Assembly: GCF_905220365.1 (NCBI RefSeq)
Contig: NC_061127.1
Location: forward strand, 8,928,001-8,992,000
Source of the DNA: Vanessa cardui
Lineage: Eukaryota; Arthropoda; Insecta; Lepidoptera; Nymphalidae
Length of the DNA stretch: 64,000 nucleotides
Direction: 5' to 3'
Under the pieces are notes generated by a model. It was not told the origin of the DNA. It saw only the letters and a list, made by a program, of their open reading frames with translations, and did not search any database. Both the position numbers and the translations under genes were made by a program. Of this stretch, positions 13,199 to 24,959 are shown piece by piece (position 1 is the stretch's first letter; every line of letters starts with the position of its first letter).

Positions 13199-13612
13199 AA
13201 TACTGGACAAAGGCCTCTGCCATAGCATGCCATTGACATCGATCTCTACCTATCCTTCAGTCAGTCCTGTATAACGAATATGCATTCGCCTCGTAAGTTT
13301 ATATACATAATATTATATGTATTAGAGTTGGAAATGATGGCCCAGATAGAAGCTTAACATATTTAAGTATCTGCCTTTGTGAAAGCTATATAGGTATCAC
13401 ACATACGTTAATAATTCTACCTCTTGCACTTTAATTCAGACTTTCAAACTGGCTAACTCACTCGGCTAGTGGTATTATAGTCACAAAGGATATAACATAT
13501 CAGAATCCTTGGTTGGCGGTGGATTGACAGCATAAGAATATTTCTTCTTACAGTGCCAGTATCTATGGGCGAGGCTTTCGTTCAACGGTGGTCCATTTGC
13601 TCATCTGCCTTC
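13199..13612 (+). mobile_element. composite K+B element, degraded
   Basis: The K part (to about 13365: ACTGGACAAAGGCCTCTGCC, GTAAGTTTATATACA, TTAGAGTTGGAAATGATGGC) is followed by a degraded B part (GGATATAACATATCAGAATC, TTCTTACAGTGCCAGTATCT, GGTCCATTTGCTCATCTGCC). The same K-to-B order occurs at 57085-57497. Confidence 0.65.
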
Positions 13613-13870
13613 CAAAAATAATAATTTATGTAATACGTTGCCACGTGATCAAAGGTCGTGGATGAAGACTTCTCACGTGTTTAATTAGCGCTTATAAACA
13701 TTATGAATTATAATTAATCTCGTGATTGATTGAGTGATTATAATTGGATTACAATCGAAGTAATTATGTCCGGATATGTGTATATGAAACCGAGTTGCGA
13801 TTGTTTATTTTTTTAAAGTTCTTTCATTGATTTTTTTTACAAAGTTATTAATCCACTCATATTTTCTACG

Positions 13871-13896
13871 ATATGTATATATATATATATATAAAT

Positions 13897-13990
<94 letters not shown>
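13871..13990. repeat. (AT)n microsatellite
   Basis: About 120 bp of almost pure AT dinucleotide, with ATAAAT interruptions near the left end. Self-complementary; its length is probably unstable. Confidence 0.95.
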
Positions 13991-13992
<2 letters not shown>

Positions 13993-14892
13993 AGATGCAT
14001 GAATTTATTATAGTTCATACAATAAAGAAACTTTCTTTCCACATTACCTCGAAATATTTTTGATTTCCTTTTTTTCCTCTTGTTTGTATTTTCTTACGAT
14101 ATTTGAACATGAAATGAAAATTATAGCAATTATTGGGAAGTCAGTGACCCCTAACATACAGGGTCTCCCAGGGTATGATGTATGTATCCTGTAACATGTA
14201 TCATAATAATAAATACGATATTTATATACAACCTTTTTTTCTATGAAACAGGGAGATAATTCACACACAAAAACAAAGACAATAGAAAAAAAAGCACACA
14301 ACTAATTATAATTTAATGAAAACAATAGAAATATACATACGAGGCAAGGATAACACGGCCATGGAGATTGGTTTATTTAAGAAAAGGAACCTTTGTCGAT
14401 GTGGAATTAAATTAACGAATTAGGGTGGGTACTCACATTAATCCTTAGATAATATCATACTTCTTTTGTTTTATTAATATACGACTATATCTATGTAATG
14501 AACTGAGATGTATTTTGTCCTCGAATAACTAATTATTCGGAGTGGTTTCGTTAGTTTGTTTTAAGTACAGTTACTTGAAGTTATTTTAAGTCATTTGAGT
14601 AATAATTATACAGATTCAAATAACTATTTTATTTCAGTCTCTCAGTAAGAAAATTCAAGAACTTCAGTGCAATCATAAGCGAATTATTCAGGCTTATTAA
14701 AGTAAACGAACGCGAATCTTGTTTTTATTATATTAATCCTATCCCTAAAGTTATTAATTTCGGGATATTTATCATGTTTTTTATTTTTATTCGGTGGAGC
14801 TCGATATTTCGACATTATATTCGAGTCAAAAAACATGGTAAGTATCTTGAAATTAATAACTTTAGTAATTAAAATAACCATGTTAATTTAAA

Positions 14893-15060
14893 ATCTTAAT
14901 CCTATCCTACTAATATTATAAATGCGATAATTTGTAACGATGGATGTATGTATGTTTGTTACTCTTTCTACTCGACGGATTCAGACGAAAATGTACAGTA
15001 GTATAGGATATACATCAGAATAAAACATAGGCTACAATTTATAATAATTTTATGCAATTT
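14893..15060 (-). mobile_element. M fragment (RTE-like end)
   Basis: TTAATCCTATCCTACTAATA and TTATAAATGCG, then ATGGATGTATGTATGTTTGT. The first part is the reverse complement of the tract at 36785-36812. Confidence 0.6.
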
Positions 15061-15142
15061 AGACGGAGCGGGTCGATCTATTCTTATATGGAAGTGGTCA
15101 TCTTACGATGTTCAACATTTTCTCAGATGCTATGTTGCAAGT

Positions 15143-15262
15143 TTCAATAGCGCAATGGCTAAAGGCTCGCCTATACAAAGTATCAAGATTAATCCTGGGA
15201 CTTTAAAGGAGGCTTTAATTGCCTTAATTGAGAGCTAAATAGGAATATCAATAATTCCTTAT
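15143..15262 (+). mobile_element. SINE family I (tRNA-derived), degraded
   Basis: AATAGCGCAATGGCTAAAGG, ATTAATCCTGGGACTTTAA and GGAATATCAATAATTCC, in the order also seen at 53388-53575. Confidence 0.6.
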
Positions 15263-15933
15263 AAAGTGGCATTGCTACTATTTTTTTTTAATTTGTCGAA
15301 GAACGTTCTGGAATTATAGACTGTTCAGCTTTATTGTTTATTCGTGTAAATGTTATTTCCGATATATTTAATACATAATATCTTATTATCTTAAGCATTA
15401 CTTCTATTTGTGAATCTAAAAATATTTTCGTGATCCAATTATTTCCAAAGTAAATTTGATATTGTTTTAACAAATTTTAATTTATAAAATATATATTGGT
15501 TCGTTAATGTCAATATCACTAAGGTTGAGGAAAAAACGTCGGATTTCCGTGAATCGTTGCTTAGTCTTACGTTAAGGAGTAGGTATGTCGTAAAAGTGTT
15601 TAATAATTCAGTTGCCTCGTTGAAGACTTCGTTAGAAGAATTTATTCCTCATTACCTTACTTAAGAACAAAGTAAGTAGAAAATTCTTACATGAAATATT
15701 ATAATTATACCGTCTTTAATAACAGTCGTTAATTACAGTAGGTTTTCATTATGAAATTTATATCGTATAAATTATTCGTAGCAGGCAGTCGTTTTTTGCT
15801 TTGAACAGCCTTTTGAGTCAAATTGTTTTTTATACGAAAAATGTATTAGTATTATAACTATTGAGTGAGTCTGTTTTGTCATCAATCATTAAAATGTGAA
15901 ATCGCTATAAATATACACAACATAAGACATTAC

Positions 15934-16242
15934 GAGCTGAGATGGCCCAGTGGTTAGAACGCGTGCATCTTAATCGATGATTTCGGGTTCAAACCCAGGC
16001 AAGCACCGCTATATATAGATATATGTGCTTAATTTGTATTTATAATTCATCTCGTGCTCGGCGATGAAGGAAAATATCGTGAGGAAACCTGCATGTGTCT
16101 AATTTCATCGAAATTCTGCCACATGTGCATTCCACCAACCCGCATTGGGACAGCGAGGTGGAATGTGTTCCAAACCCTCTCCTTAATGGAAGAGGAGGCC
16201 TTAGCCCAGTTTTGCGTAATTTACAGGCTGTTACTTTTTTTA
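15934..16242 (+). mobile_element. SINE family A, near full length
   Basis: Complete head with GGTTCAAACCC and the body through TTTACAGGCTGTTAC. The GCAGTGGG motif is altered to TTTTGCG. An E element follows about 20 bp later. Confidence 0.9.
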
Positions 16243-16263
16243 AAGTCATTAATATCATTACAT

Positions 16264-16495
16264 ATTATATAATAAAGTCGTTTACCGGTGTCTGTCCCTA
16301 TGTATGTTTAGATCTTTAACATTAGATAAAGTGACTCAAGAAGAAGGTTTTTGTATATAATTCATGGACAATATAGTAATGACAACACTGATAATTTTAA
16401 AAGTCTTTAATGTGAAGTCATAAATACACAAATTCTGTAGTATATTTTAATATCATTTATTGTACCCATTCAAAGCCGGGACGTGTTTCTAGTAC
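16264..16495 (+). mobile_element. E element (RTE-like 3' end)
   Basis: AATAAAGTCGTTTACCGGTG, TTCATGGACAATATAGTAAT, AATTCTGTAGTATATTTTAA, TTCAAAGCCGGGACG. Confidence 0.8.
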
Positions 16496-17810
16496 AATAT
16501 AAATTTACAGAATTAGACAAGGACAAAACGATTCCGTACACTTATCTCTCTTCGTCTTCTGATTTTCTTTTCTTTTGTTCGGTAACATTTGATGACCTTT
16601 GGTGTTACCAAAAACAGATGGAAATAAGGGGTAAATAATGATCGAAACTTTATCATACATGTGTCCTTTCAATTAATTATTCACGATGATTAATTTGATC
16701 GAAATTCGATTACTGGGTTTGCTCATTTGTCAAGATATTCAACGGTAAAATATACCTTTATACGATATAAATTTAAAGCTTACTTAAAAAAATATATGTA
16801 TTTTTTATCAATTATATCGTTTGACAAGAGTTACGACTGTGTATGCATTGTCACAGACGCATGTAACGAGCTTTTATTTATCGTCACCTGTTAGTCTGCA
16901 CATATAGGTCAAATATTGCAACTGAATTTACCACTATAAACCAGTTTCATCCATGTGACTGAGCAGAAATTCACATTTTTTTAGCTACACATCTCTTTAC
17001 AGTGTATTTAAGTGTTTTCAAAATTAAAAGGTCGTAATTACCAAAGACATGTGAGTGTGGTTTTATGACTTATTGAAATAACATTAAGTTTGTATTTGTA
17101 AGGATAACTTTGATGTGACAAATGAGACTTATAAATAATATATGTCATAGGTAAGCTGTTGCTTTCATTCATCGTTTGTTAATGACAGATGATTATTTAA
17201 ATAAAATATTTTTTTATATTACAATATAGCGAAAAAAAAGGCCTTACATTGTATCATTTCACGGTTCACAATATTTTGACAGTTTTTAATCTGACGAGAT
17301 AGATTGTAATCTAACGATGTTTGTAATCTTACGGTGACATATACACACCTTAGTGTTGCCATAATCAACATTTTGCAATATTTAGTTTATTGATAAAATG
17401 AAATGTGAAAATATCAAATGCTCGAATGCATGAAAAAGAATGTAATCCATGTTGTATCTAATCGAACGCGCCCAATGATCGTAAAAAAAACGTATTTACT
17501 TTGCTTTTATTCGGTATATTTTCATTTCGAATACTAAACACGGAGATATTGTTCTACATATACAATGTACATTTAAATAATACAATTTAAATGGAATTTG
17601 AACCAGAGATAGATTTTCTGGAATACAACATAGGTTACGTTTTTTCCCCATCTACAAACAGTTACACGTCTCGGACTTAAACAACGAGTAGAGCTGTTGG
17701 ATTAATATTTAATTTGCTACTTGACTCGCATGATGTAGTATGAAATAAAAGAATTTCAAGTAGTAACACTACGCATTAACAATATAAATAAAAATAATAT
17801 AGCATATGTG

Positions 17811-18206
17811 TCGTGGTCATGTGCACACCGGTTTTCATGGGTACGCCACTCCAATGCCCCTGGTTCGAAAGTGAATTTATTTTAATTCACAAATTTAATA
17901 CTAACTTAATTTAATTAGACTACTTCATGTGTTGAGGTTGTAACACAGAATGATCTGAGAGCTAATTATTATATTATTTATATTATAATATTATTTATGT
18001 TAATACTTTACTTAATTCTAAGAGACACAGAAGTTATAAGAAAGATCGGTGTGGTCCGTTGTTGGCCGGTGTGTTGTTGCGCAACGGTTGTTGGTACCGG
18101 GCCGTCGTCGGTCGTCTCGGAGAACGCGATGTCCCAATGTACCACCATAGGGTGGTCGCATACATAACATGTTTGTGATGTTGTCAATATTTATATGTAA
18201 ATAAAA
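17811..18206 (+). mobile_element. SINE family H, head and tail split by other sequence
   Basis: Head at 17811-17875 (GTCATGTGCACACCGGTTTT, GGGTACGCCACTCC, CTGGTTCGAAAG). Tail at about 18168-18206 (TTTGTGATGTTGTCAATATT). The spacing exceeds that of the other copies by about 175 bp. The interior includes a GC-rich island, so either the copy was invaded or two fragments lie near each other by chance. Confidence 0.5.
18045..18155. other. GC-rich island in AT-rich DNA
   Basis: About 110 bp rich in G, C and T (GTGTGGTCCGTTGTTGGCCG, TACCGGGCCGTCGTCGGTCG, TCTCGGAGAACGCGATGTCC). No ORF of note and no splice-bounded exon that joins the iRhom frame. Origin unknown. Confidence 0.6.
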
Positions 18207-18795
18207 GATTAATTTCTCTCTGACTATTTTGAATACACATACATAATATGCTAATTAATAGAGTGAGCATATGGAACAATATGCATTTAATACGGCGCAG
18301 TCAGCGGCGCATTGTGTATGGAGTTTAATGAAATAAGTCATAATTATTAAAATGGGTGTTCGCCTAGACTTGGCACGGAGCCCGAGCGAAATCGTAGTCG
18401 AAATCTTAAAGTAATTGTTCGACTTCGGCCTCTTACTGTTAATTAATTTATAATTTGTTCGCCAACTCTCAACTTTCTAGCTAACGTTTTATTTCTGTTT
18501 TTAAAATTTTCAAATGAACTCTCGGCGAGCGAATTCGGAAATAGTATTTATTGTTCTCCTTTATTCAAACCTTCATTTGCGAAATTAAATCGTAACTTCG
18601 GATTTTGTAATCGTTTTTAGAAGTAGCGACCAGTTATGTAACTGGAAATAAAATGTTTGCACAATTTGAAAACGTTTAATGAAACATTCTACGTATTGAA
18701 TGTTTTTATAGTTCAATGTTTATGTTATGCTTATACGGCAAATGTATCAATGTATTATACATTACAAGAACATAAAATTCACGTTTATTGATCAA

Positions 18796-18990
18796 TAGTC
18801 GAGTTGGCTCATCTTAACCGATGATTCCGGGTTCAAATCGAGCAAGCACCTCTGAATTATCATGTTCTAAAAATGTATTGTAATTTATAACGAGCTTGAT
18901 ATATGTATATTATCGTGGAGAAAGCTGTATGTGTCTCTTTTGTATGAAATTCTGCCCCGTATGTATCCACCAACCGACGTGGGAGCATGT
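18796..18990 (+). mobile_element. SINE family A fragment fused to a family B tail
   Basis: Head GTCGAGTTGGC with part of the A-box region deleted, then GGGTTCAAATCGAGCAAGCACC and a diverged body down to CCACCAACCGACGTGGGAG. It runs without a gap into the 3' end of a B element. Confidence 0.75.
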
Positions 18991-19072
18991 GGTGAAAATA
19001 ACCGGTGACCACTTACCATCAGGTGGCCCATATGCTCGTCCGCCAGCTCCATGCCATAAAAAAAAATATTAT
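18990..19072 (+). mobile_element. family B 3' end
   Basis: GTGACCACTTACCATCAGGT followed by CCCATATGCTCGTCCGCC and ATGCCATAAAAAA is the terminal segment of the B family. It is joined directly to the A fragment upstream. Confidence 0.8.
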
Positions 19073-19655
19073 CTCTAATATTTCTTCAGTAGTTTTAATA
19101 AGGCATTACAAAAATACATCTCAATGATTAGTATAGAGTGATATGTGTGTGAGAAAGAAAATGTGTTGAATTCATTAAAGGTAATAATCGTGTTCCTAAT
19201 GGATAAAAATATATAATTAACGTAGTAACATATTAATACTGTAGCATATTACTCTTCTGCTTTCATTTCTATAAAAGCTTTAATAGGCTGGACTACATTG
19301 AAAGAATTTTGACCGTAATTTAATTTTACTAAATTAGCTTTGTTCTTATGTCTGAGTAGGATTTAATATTATTAAGTGATTTCGGTAATATCGTACATAT
19401 TGTAACATTTGAACTACCCCTTAACGATGTTTAAAAGATATAATTAGATAATACACACAAGCAATATACCTCGACAGTTGAAATGTGCATCAGAAGCCGA
19501 CACAATTCGAATGTATTGTCAGTGATAAAAAAATGCAAATTGGCCCTTTACACGTTCATCCAATGCATTGGGCATACCATGTTGGCCATACATTGGCCAT
19601 AGATTGAAACACATTCGGAATCATAGCCCTTGATTATGCATACATATTTACTTAA

Positions 19656-19915
19656 TGGTATGGCTTTGTGTAAGTCTATCTGTCATCATATATTCTATCG
19701 TCAAATAGTGGTACTCATTATTGGTAGTGCTAGTAATAGGCACATGGGACATCACATTGAAGGTCCAAACATTGTTGGTGTATTATGATGGGTGAGGCAT
19801 TAGCGATGTAAGGATCGCCTAATATTCTTATACCGCCATTGTCTATTGGTGGCGGTGAACGCTTAATATCAGGTGGCCCATGTGCTCTTCCATCTATAAC
19901 ATTAAAATAACATAC
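19656..19915 (+). mobile_element. family B, degraded
   Basis: AATGGTATGGCTTTGTGTAA, GGCACATGGGACATCACATT, GCATTAGCGATGTAAGGATC and TCAGGTGGCCCATGTGCTC in family order. A D element begins about 20 bp later. Confidence 0.8.
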
Positions 19916-19933
19916 AACTATTTTAAACAAGAT

Positions 19934-20425
19934 GTCGCCCGCGGTTTCGCTATCGTTTTAGGGATTGGTTATCATATGTTAGACAAAATGTCCTTTTTGG
20001 ATTTCAAGTCTACTTTACACCAAATATTATCAAAATATGTTCATTGGAGTCGAGATGGCCCGGTGGTAAGAACGCGTGCATCTTAACCGATGATTGCGGG
20101 ATCCAGATCCAGGCAAGCACCGCTGATTCATGTGCTTAATTTGTCTTTGTAATTCATCTCGTGCTCAGCATGAAGGAAAACATCGTGAGGAAACCTGCAA
20201 CAACTTTCGTAGAAATTCTGCCACATGTGTATTCCACAAACCCGCATTGGAACAGCGTGTTGGAATATATTCCAAACCTTCTCGTCAAAGGGAGAGGAGG
20301 CCTTTAGCACAGCAGTGGGAATTTACAGTCTGTTGTTGTTGTTGTTTGTTGTTGGTTTGGTCGTGAATGAGCAGCAGAAAGACAGAGTTACTTATACATT
20401 TACAATATTAGTATAAATTATTTTG
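19934..20425 (+). mobile_element. D element, split by an A SINE
   Basis: TCGCCCGCGGTTTCGCTATC, CATATGTTAGACAAAATGTC and ACACCAAATATTATCAAAAT, then a gap at 20047-20355 filled by the SINE, then TTTGGTCGTGAATGAG, AGACAGAGTTACTTATACAT and TATTAGTATAAAT. Confidence 0.82.
20047..20355 (+). mobile_element. SINE family A inserted in a D element
   Basis: Full-length copy with head GAGTCGAGATGGCCC and a (TTG)n tail. It splits the D repeat: D sequence ends in CATTGG before it and resumes with TTTGGTCGTGAATGAG after it. A short TTGG duplication is visible at both sides. Confidence 0.9.
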
Positions 20426-20981
20426 CAATTAATGGGCAATATTCAAACTGCCTTTTTATATTATATAATGTGAAAATGACTGTCCTTATAAAAAATATCC
20501 TGCGTAACATTTATCATATTTATATGCAGTAATTTAAAATCCCTTATTGGTTTTTATGAATCGCGATGATATTTTTACTGTATATCAGAAATCACATTAT
20601 TTCACACCCATTCGCCATAAATCCAGTCTCATCGGTAATTGCTTCTGATAAAAATTTAGATGAAGGTATTACGGAAATGATGACGAGGAATCGAAATCAA
20701 AATTGCCCATTTCGGTATGTAATTTCGCCTCAACGATTCCGCAATATGCTTTTAAATATAATTTAATGAAAATGGATTAACGTTATATTTGTATTTCCAA
20801 CTAAAGATTAAGTACAGTGAACAATTAAATGGTATTATATAACAATAACTGCAGTGTTATTTCATTGACAATTATTGGTAGTTCCTGTTTAAAAATACTT
20901 CGATTGGATATTTGTTGTTAATGCTTAATTATTTGTTATTACTTTATAAAACTTTGAATTTGTAAAGAAAACACAATATAT

Positions 20982-21202
20982 ATGACGACCTCCGTGGTCG
21001 AGAGGTGTCTACACCGGTTTTCATGGGTATCGATTCCCGGCCGAGTCGATGTAGAATACCATTAGTTTTCTATGTTGTTTTGGGTATGAATGTTTGTGGT
21101 AACATCATTACTTCTGATTTTCCATAACACAAGCGCTTTAGCTACTTACATTGGGATCAGAGTAATATATGTGATGTTGTCTCATATTTATTTATTTAAT
21201 AT
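20982..21202 (+). mobile_element. SINE family H
   Basis: tRNA-like head: TGGTCGAGAGGTGTCTACAC, TTTTCATGGGTATCGATTCC and CGGCCGAGTCGATGTAG. Then TTAGTTTTCTATGTTGT, AGCTACTTACATTGGGATCA, GTGATGTTGTCTCATATTTA and a TTTATTTA end. Part of the stretch before the B box is deleted. Confidence 0.85.
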
Positions 21203-21975
21203 GTATTAGTACGTAGGGTAGGCTTAATACTAAAAACGTTCTCAACCAGTAAACCTTAAATTGTAGAGAAGGTTTTAGGTGTGTAAAACAAAAATTAAAA
21301 AGAGAAATAGAATTTACTCGTATAAATGCAAATAAACATATTTCAATGCGAAAATAATAAATGTGATATAGTATTCATTTTAGTGGGAAATTAAATATTA
21401 GGTAAAGATAAATGTTTAACTTTTCGTTTAAAAGCGTCGCGTGAAGATTACTTAAAAATTTAGTTTCATAGTAAGCTGTTCAGATGTTTGATAAGCATTA
21501 ATATTTCAGACCAAATAACGTGCAATTCATATTGCTTAAAAATGATTTCAAAATATTTATTTAAATTTCGAATAGAGAGTTATAATACATATGTTTGATG
21601 TGGATTTCAATTATGAATGAAGTTAATATAAAATTCAACGGTTTCTCCATTTTTGTTTGTTAACAAAACGAACTGTTTTCGCATGAAACGAGTGGGCGAA
21701 GTTTATGGGACTTTTTAGTTTTATGGTGCTTGAAATACAAACACAGCGTTATTATGCTCCAGCTTGGCTGAGGTCTGCGGCCGAACATAAAAACTTGGAT
21801 AAAACCACAAACGGATGCTACCACACATTTCTTCGGTTTTTCCTTTTCTCGAGAAAATACGAAATATTCGTTTTTTTAAAAGGTTAATTTAAAATAAATG
21901 TTAGTATTGCCATATTCTGTATTTGTCATTAAAAATTAATCGCAGATCAATACAGACATTATTATCGTTAAAGTA

Positions 21976-21996
21976 TATATATATATATATATATAA
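21976..21996. repeat. short (AT)n tract
   Basis: A short pure AT dinucleotide run of about 20 bp beginning in AAAGTATATATATATAT. Confidence 0.85.
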
Positions 21997-22279
21997 ACAT
22001 TAAATTAGTTTTTATTTTTAATTTATTTTATACTTGAAAGGTTTGAGAATCGCATAGTTACACAACATTAGATTTTACAGATCAACATTAGATCTTCATA
22101 TATTTAAGGTTTTTTTTTTATATATTAACATTTATTTAAGTAAGTACAGAATGTGTTTATTGTACTTATAAGTATAACTTAAGTCTTCCTAAACGGCTCG
22201 AACGATTTTATAGATGACGATTAATCAATGAAGATGATTAGACATTCATAAATGATTTGACTCCACTTAAAGACTTTCT

Positions 22280-22561
22280 TTCAGAGTCGAGATGGCCCAG
22301 TGGTTAGAACGCATGCAACTTAACCAGGCAAGCACCGCTGATTCATGTGCTTAATTTGTCTTTATAATTCATCTCGTACTCAGCGGTGAAGGAAAACATC
22401 GTGAGGAAACCTGCGTGTGACAAATTTTATAGAAATTCTGCCACATGTGTATTCCACCAACCCGCATTGGAACAGCGTGGTGGAATATGTTCCAAACCTT
22501 TTCCTCAAAGGGAGAGCAGGCCTTTAGCCCAGCAGTGGGAATTTACAGGCTGTCTATGTTG
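22280..22561 (+). mobile_element. SINE family A, perfect 12-bp TSD, B box deleted
   Basis: TAAAGACTTTCT occurs at 22268-22279 and again at 22562-22573, bracketing the element exactly. The head reads CTTAACCAGGCAAGCACC, lacking the roughly 21 bases with the B box seen in sister copies. Confidence 0.93.
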
Positions 22562-24210
22562 TAAAGACTTTCTCGCGTAATCAACATTCTGTGAAGTTTG
22601 ATAGCCACGTGGTGGCCTTGTGCTATTTCACTTAGAGGCTGTGAAATTAGAAAAACAAAAACCGGTTCAAACCGGTTCAGCGAACGTTACACGAGTCAAA
22701 GTTGTAGTTTGTGTTCGCCGCACAAGCAAGTGTATATATTACAATTGCAACGCTGAAATCTGTTTGACATTTGATTATAAATTTGAACGCTTTAATTAAA
22801 TCCAATTCGCATGTCATTAGAGCTTTGTAATCAATTAAATATGCTATACTATTGCTTATATAGTGATTCAATGTTGGATATGTAATATAAGAAATATGTA
22901 CATATAACATATTTAGAGTTTGTTTGTAATACAATTCAATAGTTTTAAGGATATATAATATGTGTACATTTTAACATCCAATGTTTTCCAAGAGTTTTCG
23001 TAATAGTATCAGTAGTATATACTTTATATAATATAATAAATGAAACATTTTACAAGTGGTACTCCTTTGCGAGAGGGTTGCCTAAGAATGATTGCAACGT
23101 AACTATATATAATACTTATTTATTAAATATCTACGTTATATACGATTTGTTTGATATTAATACAATAAGTACTGTAAATCAAACAACACCGATTTAGGTA
23201 AAGGATCAGCGGCATTACGTGATTTTCGAGGTACAGGTCTGTGCACACTTGCAACTTCCAGACTCTTGGCTTTTACTGAAAAATTTTTGATACAAAATCT
23301 TAATTTTTTATTGGTCAATGATGCTTAAACTAAGGACCTTGAGATCTGCGATATGTAGCTACTAGAGCAACTGGGCATTCTAGTTTTTGTTTCCAATACT
23401 TTATAATTAAAACTGATATAGTTTTAATTTATTGTTAACTTAGTTAAACGTAAAAATGAATCTTTAATGCTCATTGATAAACATATGTTCAATGATTATT
23501 AAGGTTTGTATCATACTTTAAACCTTAAACTAATAGCAATAATAATATTTTTTTTAAAAAACGTTCAGTTTTTATCCTCGATTTTAATGAAGGAATATGT
23601 ATTTGTCCCCAATCCCAGCTTAGCAGAAGAAGGGCCTATATAAGACGTATGTATTGAAGGACAGGAGTATAAAGACGAAATAATATAAGCTGTTTCTACT
23701 TGAATGAATAAATGTGAATTATATGAGATATTATACATACAAAGCTTTTTACCCGTAGCGAAAAAGGGCACAGGTATTATATTCAGTGAAATAAATACTT
23801 TATGCTGATGATATACTTAGTGTCAAAACATTTCCCGTGACGGAACTGTCATTAGCAGTCCAGAGGCACGTCAGTGATGTAATTCGGGTTGGACAGCACT
23901 CAACTTCAGAGTCTATTTCCATTATAATCGGACGTGTATTTTAACTTTCATACCCATGAAACTCCGTGGAAAATTTTAAAGCTGACTTTAATAACTAAAT
24001 TGTCTTTCATTTTGTAATCCCTTTTGCACTAAGTTACTTTTTGTAATGTTATTTTATTAAGTAATATATTATGATGCGATAAATGCGTTAAGCCGTTAAA
24101 AACTATTATTCAAGTAATTATTTAGACACTTCAATTAATTTCTCTTATATAAAATTTTATCATCTTATATATGTATTAGTGTATGATAGATATATAAAAT
24201 CATACAAACG

Positions 24211-24236
24211 AAGGAGGAGGTTATCACCTCCTCCTT
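24211..24236. repeat. perfect 11-bp inverted repeat, 4-nt loop
   Basis: AAGGAGGAGGT / ACCTCCTCCTT around TATC. The left arm resembles the J element motif. Confidence 0.9.
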
Positions 24237-24959
24237 TTTGACGCCGATTAATTATATATGTAGTAGGTATAAGTATTAGTATGTAAATATTTGCCGGTAA
24301 GTTTATGACTGCACCGCCTACGCTGGTAGTTTTAAAAATCTCTCTCAGATTAGGTTGTCTGGAAGAAATGGCTAATTAGCCATAAGTCTGCCCATTGTAC
24401 AACGTAATTAACATTTATTTTTTGTTTTTGTATTTTACTAATTTTGTTTTAATTTTTATCTGTGTTTAATCATAAGCTTTCTTTATTTTTGTTTGTGGTG
24501 TACAATTATCACCCTACCATAATATTCATCCGTCGAAAATCGGTGTAGAATACATAAAGGCTCGTATGTTACATACGTACATATCTCAGTTAACGCGTCA
24601 TAATATAACTGGTGACCTAATTCGGGAGATATCGTAAATTCTTAAGTAACGACACTATATCGCATTTATATCCTTCCATAATTCCCCTTTATAGCCACCC
24701 TAATTATAAAGCATGATGGTCCTGTAATTATTATCAGTAAAATAAGTATTAGTTACATCGTAATTACACATCAAAGGTCCGAGATACGATAATACTGGAT
24801 TTGACATACACATTCAACCTATTATTATTTGAGTGTTTTTGTATTGTGTACATGTGTAAATACGTGTATAAAACAAGCGTCAACAAGCACTTGCTCAAGC
24901 ACATTTATTTTACATAAAAATAAACAGCAAGCTATTCCGTAGATACGAAATTCTTGGCA

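Noticed and set aside
13009..13236. ORF with Ser/Thr/Leu-rich translation
   Set aside because: Its end overlaps the K repeat, and the composition reflects CATCAACTC-like simple sequence.
20335..20355. TTG repeats as a coding polyglutamine/leucine tract or CRISPR-like repeat
   Set aside because: They are the 3' tails of SINE A copies; no spaced repeats of CRISPR type exist in the window.
24211..24245. Hairpin followed by T run resembling a Rho-independent terminator
   Set aside because: Everything else in the window is animal nuclear DNA; bacterial termination is not relevant.
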